Shown: positions 35,553 through 44,510, numbered from the stretch's first letter. The stretch is 64,000 bases of DNA from Salinibacillus kushneri (GCF_900111405.1 NZ_FOHJ01000005.1:124001-188000), one strand, 5' to 3'. The notes: generated by a model from the letters alone, not told the origin. Made by a program: numbers and translations.

Positions 35553-35825
35553 TTAGTGATGGACCATTTCATATAAGTAAGGAAGTTGCTGAGACAAAAC
35601 CTCTTCATCCGATCGCCATTCAAACTTAGGGCCAATCCCACCATATTCAAATGCTACACCCCATGGTTCCGGCCAGTACCCTGCGTTTATTTGCTGAATA
35701 ACCCACTTTGCTAAATTCCAATCTTCATCAGTCATTGGCATACTGTCACGTAGTCGAGCATTTTTGTCAGCCTGAATTCCTGTAATATGCAATTCTTTAA
35801 GGTGATGGAGTGGAAGTTTTGACAT
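35553..35825 (-). pseudogene. C-terminal remnant of a MNIO/DUF692-like TIM-barrel protein
   Basis: 90 aa that begin without a ribosome site (ATG at 35825, an in-frame stop three codons before) and run LHHLKELHITGIQADKNARL, then AFEYGGIGPKFEWRSDEEVL and YLYEMV. The FEYGG...FEWRS ending and the ELHITG strand resemble the C-terminal third of multinuclear-iron (DUF692-like) TIM-barrel enzymes that modify peptides or sugars. The N-terminal two thirds are missing, so it is likely a truncated pseudogene; family recognition is moderate. Confidence 0.5.
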
Positions 35826-35987
35826 ATATTCTTATACATTCAGGCTTTAACAGCTAACTTCATAAATTCACCTCATGTCTTATTCCAGATTCAAGATTGA
35901 TAAGTGGTTAAACAAGACAACCTTTCGCTATCCATCCAACTTTCCCCTCTTTTTTAATTAAAGTATATACGGAGCAGTTATCATCAA

Positions 35988-37049
35988 TTACGGATAGAAT
36001 ATCTCCTCGGTTTCACTTATTTGTGAGCAGGAAACATCTGTTTTAGCCGTATAACGCCCATTGTCATTTTGATGAATATACTCATTTTTCACGTAGAGCA
36101 TTTCATTTGTTTCTAGCTGTTCACATAAAGTAAAGTGATCACCATACTCTACTGGTAAAATTTCATAGAATGGATACTCAACAGATCCTTTTACCTTTTC
36201 ATCCTTACTAAAATCTTTGATCACTTTACGAGAGGGTAAATGATCAACACAAGCATGCGAAAATAAATCTTCATTAGCCGTTTTATGTATAACCAAAGCA
36301 TTAAGCTGTCCTGTATCTTTTATGACATTTCCCCCATCGATGGCGATGATTTTCTTCTCGTCATCAATGATTGTGTTATGGGAAGGTATGTCTTGTAAAT
36401 AATTCACAACTGGCCAATGTCCAACCACAACATATTGGTCCGCCTTATGCGTTTTATCCAAAAATGAAGACATGGTAATCGCAGTTGCACGTTCTGTTTG
36501 CCTCCAGTCTTCCCTGTCTTCTAATCCTGCGTGAACAAAAATATATTTGTCCGTTTCAATAGCGGTGGCTAAATTGGATAGCCATTTGATTTCTTCTGAA
36601 AAATGATAGAGTAATAATTCCTTTACTTCTTGAATTTCTACTTGTTCATGAAGTTCAAATCCTAATTGTTCCAGCCATTCATTAAGAAGGGAATGGGGTC
36701 GATTTGACAAATACTTGATCAATTCAGGATTTTCATCCAAAAGATCATGAACCAAAGTATCACAGTTTCCTTCTGTAACATGAACATTTGCATTCTTAGA
36801 GGATAAATCCATTATGTAGTCTACAACCGCTTTACTATTAGTTCCTTTTTCACATAAATCACCATTAACAATTAGGAAATCTTCATTGCTAAAATGAACC
36901 TTCATTAAAAGCTCTTTGAATAAATCTATTTCTCCGTGAATATCAGAGATTACAATAACTCTGGAACGTTCAGGAATGGATAACTTCTTTATTTTGTCCA
37001 ATGGATTTTCTCCTTTACTACGATATTTCAAAAACAAATCATAGAACAT
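35988..37049 (-). CDS. PPP-type metallophosphoesterase
   Basis: 353 aa. The calcineurin-like site is seen as SDIHGE (D36, H38), NGDLCEKG (D64) and EGNCD (N95), with later His residues in HAGLEDRE and GHWPV. It belongs to the Ser/Thr protein phosphatase fold, here with GNCD rather than GNHE. The last ~90 residues (VDHLPSRKV...VEYGDHFTLCEQ) form an extra beta-rich region. Substrate could be a phosphoprotein or small phosphoester. Weak ribosome site (AGTGAAAA). Separated from mtlD by its hairpin. Confidence 0.88.
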   Translation of the reverse strand: MFYDLFLKYRSKGENPLDKIKKLSIPERSRVIVISDIHGEIDLFKELLMKVHFSNEDFLIVNGDLCEKGTNSKAVVDYIMDLSSKNANVHVTEGNCDTLVHDLLDENPELIKYLSNRPHSLLNEWLEQLGFELHEQVEIQEVKELLLYHFSEEIKWLSNLATAIETDKYIFVHAGLEDREDWRQTERATAITMSSFLDKTHKADQYVVVGHWPVVNYLQDIPSHNTIIDDEKKIIAIDGGNVIKDTGQLNALVIHKTANEDLFSHACVDHLPSRKVIKDFSKDEKVKGSVEYPFYEILPVEYGDHFTLCEQLETNEMLYVKNEYIHQNDNGRYTAKTDVSCSQISETEEIFYP

Positions 37050-37096
37050 TTTTCACTAGTGACATTATTCGATAAAAATATCTAACAATCCTTTAT

Positions 37097-37137
37097 TACA
37101 AAAAGAAGCAGCCCAATTTAACATCTTGGACTGCTTC
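37097..37137 (-). terminator. terminator of the mannitol operon
   Basis: Stem GAAGCAG-x-CCAA/TTGG-x-CTGCTTC (37105-37137) followed on the minus strand by CTTTTTGTAATAAAGG. It lies 20 bp past the mtlD stop. Confidence 0.85.
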
Positions 37138-37155
37138 CTTTACTCTGATTATTCT

Positions 37156-38301
37156 CTATTTCTTTTTTAAAATCTCGTACTGCTTAATGACTTCTTGTGT
37201 AATCTCACTATCTTCATTTAGCCCACTTACGTTTTTTAGAACATATGCAGGTCCATGCTCCTGTAACATTTCCTGTATTTCTACGGCTTCTGCATCTTCC
37301 GGGTTATCAAACAATAAGGCAGCAGCAATCGCTTTTGCTAGATTTGTGAAGGATAATCCTGCTTTTTGAGCTTGTGTAGCCGGACGAATCAAGCGGTCTT
37401 CAGGTCCAAGTTTTCTTTTTGGAGCACGTCCTACTCTTGTTACCATATCATTTAAATGTGGGTTTCTGAAGCGTTCAATATTCTTATTAATGTAGCTTAA
37501 ATGTTCTTCTTGATTAAGACCATATTCTTTTACTAGGTAGGCACCCGTTTCCTTGAGCGTTTCTCTCACCTGACTTGTAACGGCTTCATCCTCTAACGTC
37601 TCATGGATTTTGGATTTACCTTCGAAATAACCAAGGTAGGCAATCACTGCATGGCCCGTGTTAACGGTAAACAATTTTCGCTCAATAAACGGTGCTAAGT
37701 CCTCTACGATTTTCATTCCTTTTATCGGTGGAATCTCTTCCTCTGTTTCCACTACCCACTCATAGTAAGGTTCAACGAGCACATCTAGTGAATCCTGGTC
37801 CTGAATCGGAACAATGCGGTCAACAGCTGAGTTGAAGAAATAGACCTTCCCCTCTAGCTTGCCTTTTGTTTCGTCATCCAGATTATCAAAGATATATTTC
37901 TTTAAAATGTCTGTTGCACCGATTTGATTTTCACACGCAATCACATAAAGCTTTTCATTTGTTTTTGCAATGCGTTCAGAAATCCCGCGCGCAATTAATG
38001 GGGCAATTCGTGGCAAAATATTAGGACCAATCGCTGTTGTTAGATAGGTTGCGTCCTGAATTGCCTCAATGACCTCATTTTCCTGATTCATGTTATTTAA
38101 TCCAGAAACATTTTCAATTTTAATGGTTTCCTGCTCTTCGCTAGCAAGCTTAACTTCATAACTTTTATCTTCATTTAGTTTTGAGATAATCTGATCGGCT
38201 ATATCAACGAATGTTACATGATAGCCAGACTGCGAAAATAATGCCCCTATAAAACCTCTGCCAATATTCCCTGCTCCAAAATGAACGGTATGTTTCACCA
38301 T
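37156..38301 (-). CDS. mtlD: mannitol-1-phosphate 5-dehydrogenase
   Basis: 381 aa, the family length. The NAD-binding turn is HFGAGNIGRGFIG at the N-terminus, and the C-terminal long-chain dehydrogenase domain carries NTGHAVIAYLGYFEG. It oxidises mannitol 1-phosphate, produced by the PTS, to fructose 6-phosphate in the cytoplasm. The ATG at 38301 is favoured since AAAGGA is six bases upstream; another ATG two codons earlier abuts the ribosome site. The mtlR stop is interlaced with the start, so translation is coupled. Last gene of the mtlA-mtlR-mtlD operon. Confidence 0.97.
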   Translation of the reverse strand: MVKHTVHFGAGNIGRGFIGALFSQSGYHVTFVDIADQIISKLNEDKSYEVKLASEEQETIKIENVSGLNNMNQENEVIEAIQDATYLTTAIGPNILPRIAPLIARGISERIAKTNEKLYVIACENQIGATDILKKYIFDNLDDETKGKLEGKVYFFNSAVDRIVPIQDQDSLDVLVEPYYEWVVETEEEIPPIKGMKIVEDLAPFIERKLFTVNTGHAVIAYLGYFEGKSKIHETLEDEAVTSQVRETLKETGAYLVKEYGLNQEEHLSYINKNIERFRNPHLNDMVTRVGRAPKRKLGPEDRLIRPATQAQKAGLSFTNLAKAIAAALLFDNPEDAEAVEIQEMLQEHGPAYVLKNVSGLNEDSEITQEVIKQYEILKKK

Positions 38302-38303
38302 TA

Positions 38304-40388
38304 TCATTCCTTTATCAAATTATTTTGTAGGTATTCTAAAAATAAGTCTTCTACCTTTTTTCGGATGATTGCTTCATTCGAGGATGAAAAAATCATCGTG
38401 GCAATATCACTTTCTATCAAGCTGGTACTAATTAGACTAAGAATTTCCTGCTCTCGCTTGCTCATGTTTTCTGGTGCCAGCATTAAAAGAAGATTCTTAA
38501 CCTCTATCTCCTCCCCATTCATCCCTTGTACTTTACAAGGATTGTCTAAATGGGAAACCTGAAAAACCAGCTGATTTACACTTTCACTCCGACAATGGAA
38601 AAGGCCCATATTTGTATTTGGTATACCCAGACCACCTTTTTTCTCCCGCTCTTTTAATTGATTGAGTACATTCATGGAATTATTAATTAATCCTTGTTGT
38701 TCAGCTTCTTCAATCATTTCCCCTATCGACTTCCAGTGATTTTCAGTATTTTGCTTACGATAAACCTGTAAATTACGAAGAATCGATTCCATGCTAAAAT
38801 GAACATCTTTTATTTCCTGTAGTAACTCATTTACATCTAACGGTTTGCTTTTAGGGAATGACTTATTCTGAGCCGATGAGGGCAGGAATTGCTTTCTTCT
38901 TGTTAACTTCTCTAAATTTTTCTGCAAATAATTTTTGATGACCCCGATATCCTTCTCAGTTAATAATGGACTTACGTGTATATAATCCACATCCGTAAAT
39001 GGGAGCCTGACAGTAGAAATAATGAGATCATGATCATTTAGATTAGCAGTCTGAAAATCTTTAATGGATAAAATATTCACCTCATTAATTTCAGCTAACT
39101 CCTTTTGAATACGGCTGGCCAGCAATTTAGAAGCTCCAATACCTGTTGGACAAACAACAACAGCGTTTATACTCACATTCTCCTCATTCATCAGCAAAGC
39201 CGAGCCAAAGTGGAGGACAACAAAGGCAACTTCATCGTCGGGAAAGTCCACATCCGTAAATTGATTTTCCAGGCTGCCTCTAACAGCCATAAATAATACC
39301 GGATATTTTCTTTTTATTTCATCTGTCAAAGGATTAAATAAATCAAGATTCTGTTTCAAACGAAATAAAGAAGGTTCCATGTGCGCCAACAATCCTTGAA
39401 ACAAGGAGAAATCATCAGATAAATTTACATTAAGCTTGACTGACACGTCCTGAATAACATTTTTTATCAGCTTACTAAGTTGAACACTGTCATAATAAAC
39501 TGCATCAGTGGGCTGTACCTTAGAACCTCTTAAAACAACTGCTAAGTAATGAATATCATTATCTGTAATCCGAACCAAAAGCGTTTCACTCAGCTCTTTG
39601 CATATACTTTCCATGAGCTGAAATTCATGGGTGTTTTCATTTTCCAAAGGATAATCTTCCAATAAATCGTTATTTTCCGTACGCTGAATGGTAAGGCAAA
39701 TTTGAACAATGAGCCCAATATAATCATTGTCCGCAAGCTTTGTCTCTCCATTATTAATCGTTTCATTTACCAATTGGTCGATAGCAAATAAATAGCGAGG
39801 GGAAAAATAACCTAGAATAGTCTCCTCAACTTTATTACCCTGTTGTAGAAAATATAAATGTTCGATGAGATCCTCGTAAAAGTAATGTAAAAAATAGCTG
39901 GCAAGAGCATGTCTTATGCTGGCTTCCTTACCAATTAATTCGACCCCTACACCTCTTTTTCTCGTGAGGGTAATGGAAAACTTTTGCAGCCAGTAAGCCA
40001 CATCATCCAAATAGGACGTCAAGGTGGAATCGCTAATTCCCAGTTCATTGGCAAGGACCTGTTTTTTTAATGACGGTCCCTCATGCAGCAGTATAAGCAA
40101 CAATCTCAATTTACGTTCTTCAGGCGTTTCATCGGTTGTATTTACACTGATAAGGCTTTGAACGAGCCGGTAGATTTGATCATTTCTTCCATCAATATAA
40201 AGCCCTTCATTTGGATGACGTTCCAACTTTAAATCAAATGGTTTTAAAATCTTCTCAACGGATTTAAGATCGCGTTGTATGGTTCGAACACTAACGTTTA
40301 AAAATGCAGAAAGAGAGTGTATCGTGTGCGTCCCCGAAGACCTTACAATTAAGTCAATGATTGATTTTTCCCTTGATGTGATAAACAT
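38304..40388 (-). CDS. mtlR: PRD-type transcriptional activator of mannitol operon
   Basis: 694 aa. Two N-terminal HTHs (~1-60 and ~95-150), two PRD domains (~190-400), an EIIB-Gat-like domain with Cys413 (VVVCPTGIGASKL) and a C-terminal EIIA-like domain with His598 (LFHCRS). These Cys and His positions match the regulatory phosphorylation sites C419 and H599 known in B. subtilis MtlR. Phosphorylation by HPr~P on PRD2 would activate it; phosphorylation by the mannitol PTS would hold it off, so transport of mannitol switches the operon on. Located between mtlA and mtlD, unlike B. subtilis where it is unlinked. Confidence 0.95.
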   Translation of the reverse strand: MFITSREKSIIDLIVRSSGTHTIHSLSAFLNVSVRTIQRDLKSVEKILKPFDLKLERHPNEGLYIDGRNDQIYRLVQSLISVNTTDETPEERKLRLLLILLHEGPSLKKQVLANELGISDSTLTSYLDDVAYWLQKFSITLTRKRGVGVELIGKEASIRHALASYFLHYFYEDLIEHLYFLQQGNKVEETILGYFSPRYLFAIDQLVNETINNGETKLADNDYIGLIVQICLTIQRTENNDLLEDYPLENENTHEFQLMESICKELSETLLVRITDNDIHYLAVVLRGSKVQPTDAVYYDSVQLSKLIKNVIQDVSVKLNVNLSDDFSLFQGLLAHMEPSLFRLKQNLDLFNPLTDEIKRKYPVLFMAVRGSLENQFTDVDFPDDEVAFVVLHFGSALLMNEENVSINAVVVCPTGIGASKLLASRIQKELAEINEVNILSIKDFQTANLNDHDLIISTVRLPFTDVDYIHVSPLLTEKDIGVIKNYLQKNLEKLTRRKQFLPSSAQNKSFPKSKPLDVNELLQEIKDVHFSMESILRNLQVYRKQNTENHWKSIGEMIEEAEQQGLINNSMNVLNQLKEREKKGGLGIPNTNMGLFHCRSESVNQLVFQVSHLDNPCKVQGMNGEEIEVKNLLLMLAPENMSKREQEILSLISTSLIESDIATMIFSSSNEAIIRKKVEDLFLEYLQNNLIKE

Positions 40389-40444
40389 TCATCTCACTCT
40401 TTTCAATTATAAAATGTCCTTCTTTCAAGAGAAAAAAGCTTTTG

Positions 40445-40480
40445 AACCTAGAACAGAAAGGCAGGATAACCTGCCTTTCT
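40445..40480 (-). terminator. hairpin directly after mtlA
   Basis: Perfect 11-bp stem AGAAAGGCAGG/CCTGCCTTTCT with an ATAA loop directly abutting the mtlA stop; only a weak U-tract follows. It probably attenuates transcription or protects the 3' end, making mtlA more abundant than mtlR and mtlD. Confidence 0.7.
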
Positions 40481-42412
40481 CTAATTTCCATTAATAATGT
40501 CTTTAATTTCTTGTGCCGTTTTGGCCTGTATCATCTTATCAACATTTTCCTGTTCTGAGCAAATCACTGCTATGCTGGATAGAATTTCTAAGTGAGTCCC
40601 ATCTTTACCTGCTATTCCGAAGATAAGTTTAGCCTGCTCTCCATTAAACTCTACCCCATTTGGCACCTGGACAACGGTAAATCCTGATTTGTTCACTGCT
40701 TTTTTAGCGTCTTCCGTACCGTGAGGAATGGCTACATTATTGCCCATATAGGTAGATGTGATTTCTTCACGTTCAAGCATGGCATCTACATAATTATCTT
40801 CAACGTACCCACCTTTTACTAAAGCTTCTCCAGCAAAACGAATAGCCTCTTCTTTCGTCGAGAATTCCTTACCAATAAAAATGTTTTCTTCACGTAATAA
40901 ATCCTCATCCTCGGCTTGCTCTACATTAGGATTAACATCTGCTGAATCTTCGTCTGATTCTTCAATAAGTTCTTCTTGCTCTGTAGTTTTCCCGTTTTGT
41001 AAGCTATCAATCAGCTTATCATACTCAGGACTGGACAAAAAGTTCTCAACGGAAATGTGATAAGCTTCCGGAAGCTTATTCTGTGCACGAGGAGTTAATT
41101 CCTCCTGAGTTATAACAATATCGGCATCAGATGACAGATTGCTAATCGCTGTGTTTGTAACCGATACATCAAGGTTAGCTTCATTCATTTTCTTACGAAG
41201 AAGGGAAGCCCCCATTGCACTGGATCCCATACCTGCATCACAGGCAAATACAATCTTATTGACTTCTCCTGGCATGGAATTGTTATTTACGGTTGATCCG
41301 CCGGTTACATTGTCAGCAACAGAGCTTTTCTTCCCTTTCATTTCTTCCATTTTCTTTGTAGCTTCATTAATATCGCCATCTTTTTGTTTATCTGACTTTA
41401 GAACAATAGCAGAAATAATAAAGGATACAATGGTAGCAACAATGACTGCTGCAAAGTTTGCTATATAAACCATTCCCTCTGGAGGAGTAACAGCTGTAAT
41501 CGCTAAAATACTACCAGGAGATGCTGGTGAAACCAATCCTCCACCTAAAAGGACAAGGGTGAAAATACCACTCATACCACCAAGAATGACAGATATAAAC
41601 AACATTGGTTTCATTAACACATAAGGGAAGTAAATTTCGTGAATACCCCCAATAAAATGAATGATTCCTGCTCCTGGTGCGGACTGTTTAGCTGTTCCTT
41701 TTCCAAATATCATGAATGCTAATAACACACCAAGACCTGGACCTGGGTTTGCTTCAAGAAGGAATAGAATTGATTTTCCTCCCTGTTGAACCTGTTCTAA
41801 ACCAATCGGTGACAAAACACCATGGTTAATCGCATTATTTAAAAATAGAATTTTAGCTGGTTCAATAAGTATACTTGTTAGCGGTAATAATCCTGCAGCA
41901 ACTAACCAATCAACTCCCGCTACTAGTAACTGCGTAAATCCATCAACAGCTGGACCTACACCTAAGAACGCAAGAATGGCAAGGATTCCACCAAGAATTC
42001 CTGCTGAGAAATTATTTACAAGCATTTCAAATCCTGTTCTAATTTTCCCGTCAATAGCTTGGTCAAATTTCTTAATGACATAAGCTCCAAGTGGTCCCAT
42101 GACCATTGCACCTAAGAACATTGGTGTGTCTGGTGCACCAACGATAACTCCCATCGTGGCAATCGCACCAACTACTCCACCTCGCTGATCATATATTAAC
42201 TTACCACCTGTATAACCAATTAATAGAGGGAGTAAGTAAGTGACCATAGGAGAAACTAATTTGGCAAGGTTTTCATTAGGAATAAAGCCACTGGGAATGA
42301 ACAACGCCGTAATTAGACCCCAGGCGATAAATGCACCGATATTGGGCAATACCATAGAACTAAGGAAGTTACCGAACTTCTGAACTGCAACTTTAATATT
42401 TGATTGACCCAT
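40481..42412 (-). CDS. mtlA: mannitol-specific PTS permease, EIICBA fusion
   Basis: 643 aa from the ATG at 42412 (AAAGGAAG seven bases upstream), ignoring three in-frame upstream ATGs. EIIC (~1-345) holds the sugar channel with GAFIAWGLITALF; EIIB has the phosphorylated C391 (FACDAGMGSSAMG); EIIA begins near 500 and has the active H564 (VAIPHGT) and H607. A very acidic linker (ESDEDSADVNPNVEQAEDED) joins B to A. It imports and phosphorylates mannitol. Many Firmicutes carry EIIA on a separate mtlF gene, and none exists here. Confidence 0.97.
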   Translation of the reverse strand: MGQSNIKVAVQKFGNFLSSMVLPNIGAFIAWGLITALFIPSGFIPNENLAKLVSPMVTYLLPLLIGYTGGKLIYDQRGGVVGAIATMGVIVGAPDTPMFLGAMVMGPLGAYVIKKFDQAIDGKIRTGFEMLVNNFSAGILGGILAILAFLGVGPAVDGFTQLLVAGVDWLVAAGLLPLTSILIEPAKILFLNNAINHGVLSPIGLEQVQQGGKSILFLLEANPGPGLGVLLAFMIFGKGTAKQSAPGAGIIHFIGGIHEIYFPYVLMKPMLFISVILGGMSGIFTLVLLGGGLVSPASPGSILAITAVTPPEGMVYIANFAAVIVATIVSFIISAIVLKSDKQKDGDINEATKKMEEMKGKKSSVADNVTGGSTVNNNSMPGEVNKIVFACDAGMGSSAMGASLLRKKMNEANLDVSVTNTAISNLSSDADIVITQEELTPRAQNKLPEAYHISVENFLSSPEYDKLIDSLQNGKTTEQEELIEESDEDSADVNPNVEQAEDEDLLREENIFIGKEFSTKEEAIRFAGEALVKGGYVEDNYVDAMLEREEITSTYMGNNVAIPHGTEDAKKAVNKSGFTVVQVPNGVEFNGEQAKLIFGIAGKDGTHLEILSSIAVICSEQENVDKMIQAKTAQEIKDIINGN

Positions 42413-42505
42413 TTTATTCTTCCTTTCCATTATATTAATCATAATCATGACTATTTTAATCATAGAATAATGGTAGTGGCCGATTCAATGACAATGAAAA
42501 CTAAC

Positions 42506-42528
42506 TTTGTCGCATCTAAAATGACAAA
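42506..42528 (-). promoter_or_regulatory. candidate MtlR operator upstream of mtlA
   Basis: Inverted repeat TTTGTCgCA...aatGACAAA (TTTGTC with GACAAA, 11 bases between) about 95-115 bp upstream of the mtlA ATG. It resembles the TTGNCACA-N4-TGTGNCAA box described for MtlR. I find no convincing catabolite-repression (cre) element in this intergenic stretch, and the sigmaA -10/-35 cannot be assigned with confidence. Confidence 0.5.
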
Positions 42529-42655
42529 GGTAAAGTTTCTAAATATAAAAATTAACGCGAGAATTATTTAAAGGGTTCCGTTTTGAGGTGTATTTTTCAA
42601 AACATCCATATTAATGACAACTAAATTGGTAAAGGAAATGACACACTAAATGTCT

Positions 42656-42700
42656 TCATAAAAAAAGAGGATTGTCTTAAATTATGAGACGATCCTCTTT
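42656..42700 (-). terminator. terminator of the Fur-controlled reductase gene
   Basis: Long stem AAAGAGGATTGTCT/AGACGATCCTCTTT with small mismatches and loop AAATTATG, then TTTTTTT on the minus strand. It separates the reductase gene from the mtlA promoter region. Confidence 0.85.
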
Positions 42701-42763
42701 AAATTAAAGCCCCAGTTAATGGAACATCTATTTAGTATTTACCAAGAAAATATTTTATCTCGC

Positions 42764-43471
42764 TTAAATGGATGATAAAAACTCAGGCAGTACTTTTTCA
42801 TGCTTGTCGAGCATAATCTGTTCTGGCTTAATGCCCTGCTCACGCAGTACTTCAATGTTCTGAACGAGGAACTCGTCGCTACCGACAATATAGAAGAGTC
42901 CATCCTTGTCTGCAGCAAGATTTTTCACTTCTTCATAGTAGTCTTTACGGTTATCGACGAACTGTGATGTGAAATTCTTGTCAGGTGCGGATTCAAAAAT
43001 ATTAGTAAATAAGAAATCTTTTGATGAATCGATGTTGAGGGAATGAATTTGATTGACGTTGTCAGCACGTTCGAAATAATCAAGTACAAGCGGTCTGAAA
43101 GTTGCCAGGCCGACACCTGATGATAGCAGGTAAACATTTTTGTCTTCTCTTCTAAGCGGTACATTCGAATGCGTTTTAAATATTGCAACTTCATTGCCAA
43201 CTTCAAGATTTCTTAAAATCGTCTTAAACTCAGAGGACTGCTCTCTGATTCGTGTTGTGATACCGATTGAATTTTCCTGCGGTAAAGTGGAGATGGACAT
43301 ATGGCGAATCAGGCTGCGGTTTGGTTTATCTCCGGCATTGAAACCTTCCAGTGCGAAGTGGGTGTGGGAACCTTCTTCCCATGTAAAGTCTTCCGGACAG
43401 TCGAGCAGGTACGTTTTAACCTCAGACGTTTCTTCAATAACCTTATTTATTTTAGTCCAGTATATTTGCAT
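42764..43471 (-). CDS. FAD-binding reductase (ferredoxin-NADP reductase-like), iron-regulated
   Basis: 235 aa. The FAD-binding R56-x-x-S59 motif (RHMSIST) and the NAD(P) motif SSGVGLATFRPL (G119, G121, then Pro) place it in the ferredoxin-NADP reductase superfamily, without an attached globin or ferredoxin domain. A perfectly positioned Fur box overlaps its promoter, so expression should rise in iron starvation. A role in reducing ferric siderophores or delivering electrons to an iron-release or heme enzyme is a reasonable inference. AAGGAG precedes the ATG. Single gene with its own terminator. Confidence 0.88.
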   Translation of the reverse strand: MQIYWTKINKVIEETSEVKTYLLDCPEDFTWEEGSHTHFALEGFNAGDKPNRSLIRHMSISTLPQENSIGITTRIREQSSEFKTILRNLEVGNEVAIFKTHSNVPLRREDKNVYLLSSGVGLATFRPLVLDYFERADNVNQIHSLNIDSSKDFLFTNIFESAPDKNFTSQFVDNRKDYYEEVKNLAADKDGLFYIVGSDEFLVQNIEVLREQGIKPEQIMLDKHEKVLPEFLSSI

Positions 43472-43512
43472 TATATATTCTCCTTACTCAATGATATGTA
43501 TCGTTACAATCT

Positions 43513-43541
43513 ATTATATAATAAGTGATAACGATTCTCAA
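43513..43541 (-). promoter_or_regulatory. sigmaA promoter overlapped by a Fur box
   Basis: On the minus strand TTGAGA (43541-43536) and TATAAT (43518-43513) are exactly 17 bases apart, a near-consensus vegetative promoter. TGATAACGATTCTCA (plus strand 43526-43540) fits the 7-1-7 Fur consensus TGATAATnATTATCA at 13 of 14 positions. It covers the -35 and spacer, so Fe2+-Fur would exclude polymerase. The reductase gene starts about 42 bp downstream of the -10. Confidence 0.9.
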
Positions 43542-43577
43542 TTAAACAGAGGATTGATTATTTCATATTCGTAATCC

Positions 43578-43757
43578 AAGGCTGTGTTAAACTTATTGTT
43601 GATTTTCTACCAAGTTCATTGGAGTGGAAGTGCGTAAGACTCCTGTGGGAAGAAGGCATATGGGAGGCCACGCAGGCGTATGCTGGAGGGCTGCCGGACA
43701 GACCGCGGAATCGAGTGCACTGGAGTGGAAATCAACACCTATGTTTAACAGAGCCTT
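43578..43757 (+). repeat. dispersed Bacillaceae repeat with terminal inverted repeats, copy B
   Basis: About 180 bp with outer inverted repeats AAGGCTgTGTTAAAC and GTTTAACAgAGCCTT, and inner matching GTTGATTTTC/GAAATCAACAC. The GC-rich interior (AAGACTCCTGTGGGA, GGAGGCCACGCAGG, GTGCACTGGAGTGGAAATC) is far from the local base composition and is the signature of a repeat found widely in Bacillus-group genomes. Aligns to copy A in reverse. Short open frames inside it are artefacts. It fills most of the gene-free stretch 43472-43946. Confidence 0.8.
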
Positions 43758-43946
43758 CTTTAAACATAATGCAATTCTTAAAGGGTTCCGTTTTTTTCAG
43801 ATGCATATAGCTAATTAATCTTTGTTCAACAATCGGGCCATTATCTAGGAAAACACTTTTGAAAGCAGGTTAAAAATTGAAGTCAATGAAATATAGCCTT
43901 TTAAATACAAATGACATCATGTTTACTAGTGAGGGGAAATTCGGGC

Positions 43947-44510
43947 TTATTTCTTGTATTCCATTAACCAGCAATCCTGATATTCTCCTTCATGAAGTTC
44001 ATGTTTTGGAAGCCACTTCACTTTATGAAACCCGCATTTTTCATAACATCGTAAAGCTCTCCCGTTTTTTGCTTGCGGATCCATTACCACATAATCTGCT
44101 TTTCTATCCTCTATTAAGAAGTTAACCATAGATTTTACAAGCAATGTGCCAATTCCCTGATTCCAATACCCTGTCTCACCAATGAATTGATCGATTCCAA
44201 AAATATTTCCTTCTGAATAACCGTATGTTGCCTTCAATTCCTCTTCTATTAAATAAAACTGAATATAACCTATCTCTTTCCCTTCAAACAATACTATACA
44301 TCTAAATACATGGTTTTCATCGCCATAAAAATTCCTGTTTACCTTGTCTATATCAAATGGATAATCTCTTCCTTCATAAAACTTCAGTACTGCAGAATCT
44401 GAGAGCCATTTCGTCAGCAAAGGCTTATCCTTTTCTGCTAATTTACGAACTTGTATTTTTCCGTTTTGAAATAATAACATAACATTCATCCCTGTTTTTA
44501 GAACTTTCAT
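43947..44510 (-). CDS. AAC(6')-like GNAT acetyltransferase
   Basis: 187 aa. The segment IGETGYWNQGIGTLLVKSMVNFLIEDRKADYVVMDP, with NGRALRCYEKCGF, is the acetyl-CoA region of aminoglycoside 6'-N-acetyltransferases of the AAC(6')-Ie/Ib sort. It could acetylate aminoglycosides (intrinsic resistance) or another amine. The N-terminal start is uncertain: several candidate ATG/TTG codons precede RKLAEKDKPLLTKWLSD and the ribosome site is weak. Single gene. Confidence 0.85.
   Translation of the reverse strand: MKVLKTGMNVMLLFQNGKIQVRKLAEKDKPLLTKWLSDSAVLKFYEGRDYPFDIDKVNRNFYGDENHVFRCIVLFEGKEIGYIQFYLIEEELKATYGYSEGNIFGIDQFIGETGYWNQGIGTLLVKSMVNFLIEDRKADYVVMDPQAKNGRALRCYEKCGFHKVKWLPKHELHEGEYQDCWLMEYKK

Noticed and set aside
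42413-42655. Catabolite-repression (cre) site upstream of mtlA
   Set aside because: No sequence close to the cre consensus was found; only the MtlR-like repeat is supportable.
43619-43818. Two overlapping ~63-aa plus-strand ORFs with GGxPDRPRN-like sequence
   Set aside because: They lie inside the dispersed repeat and reflect its GC-rich core; such frames recur as artefacts wherever the repeat occurs.
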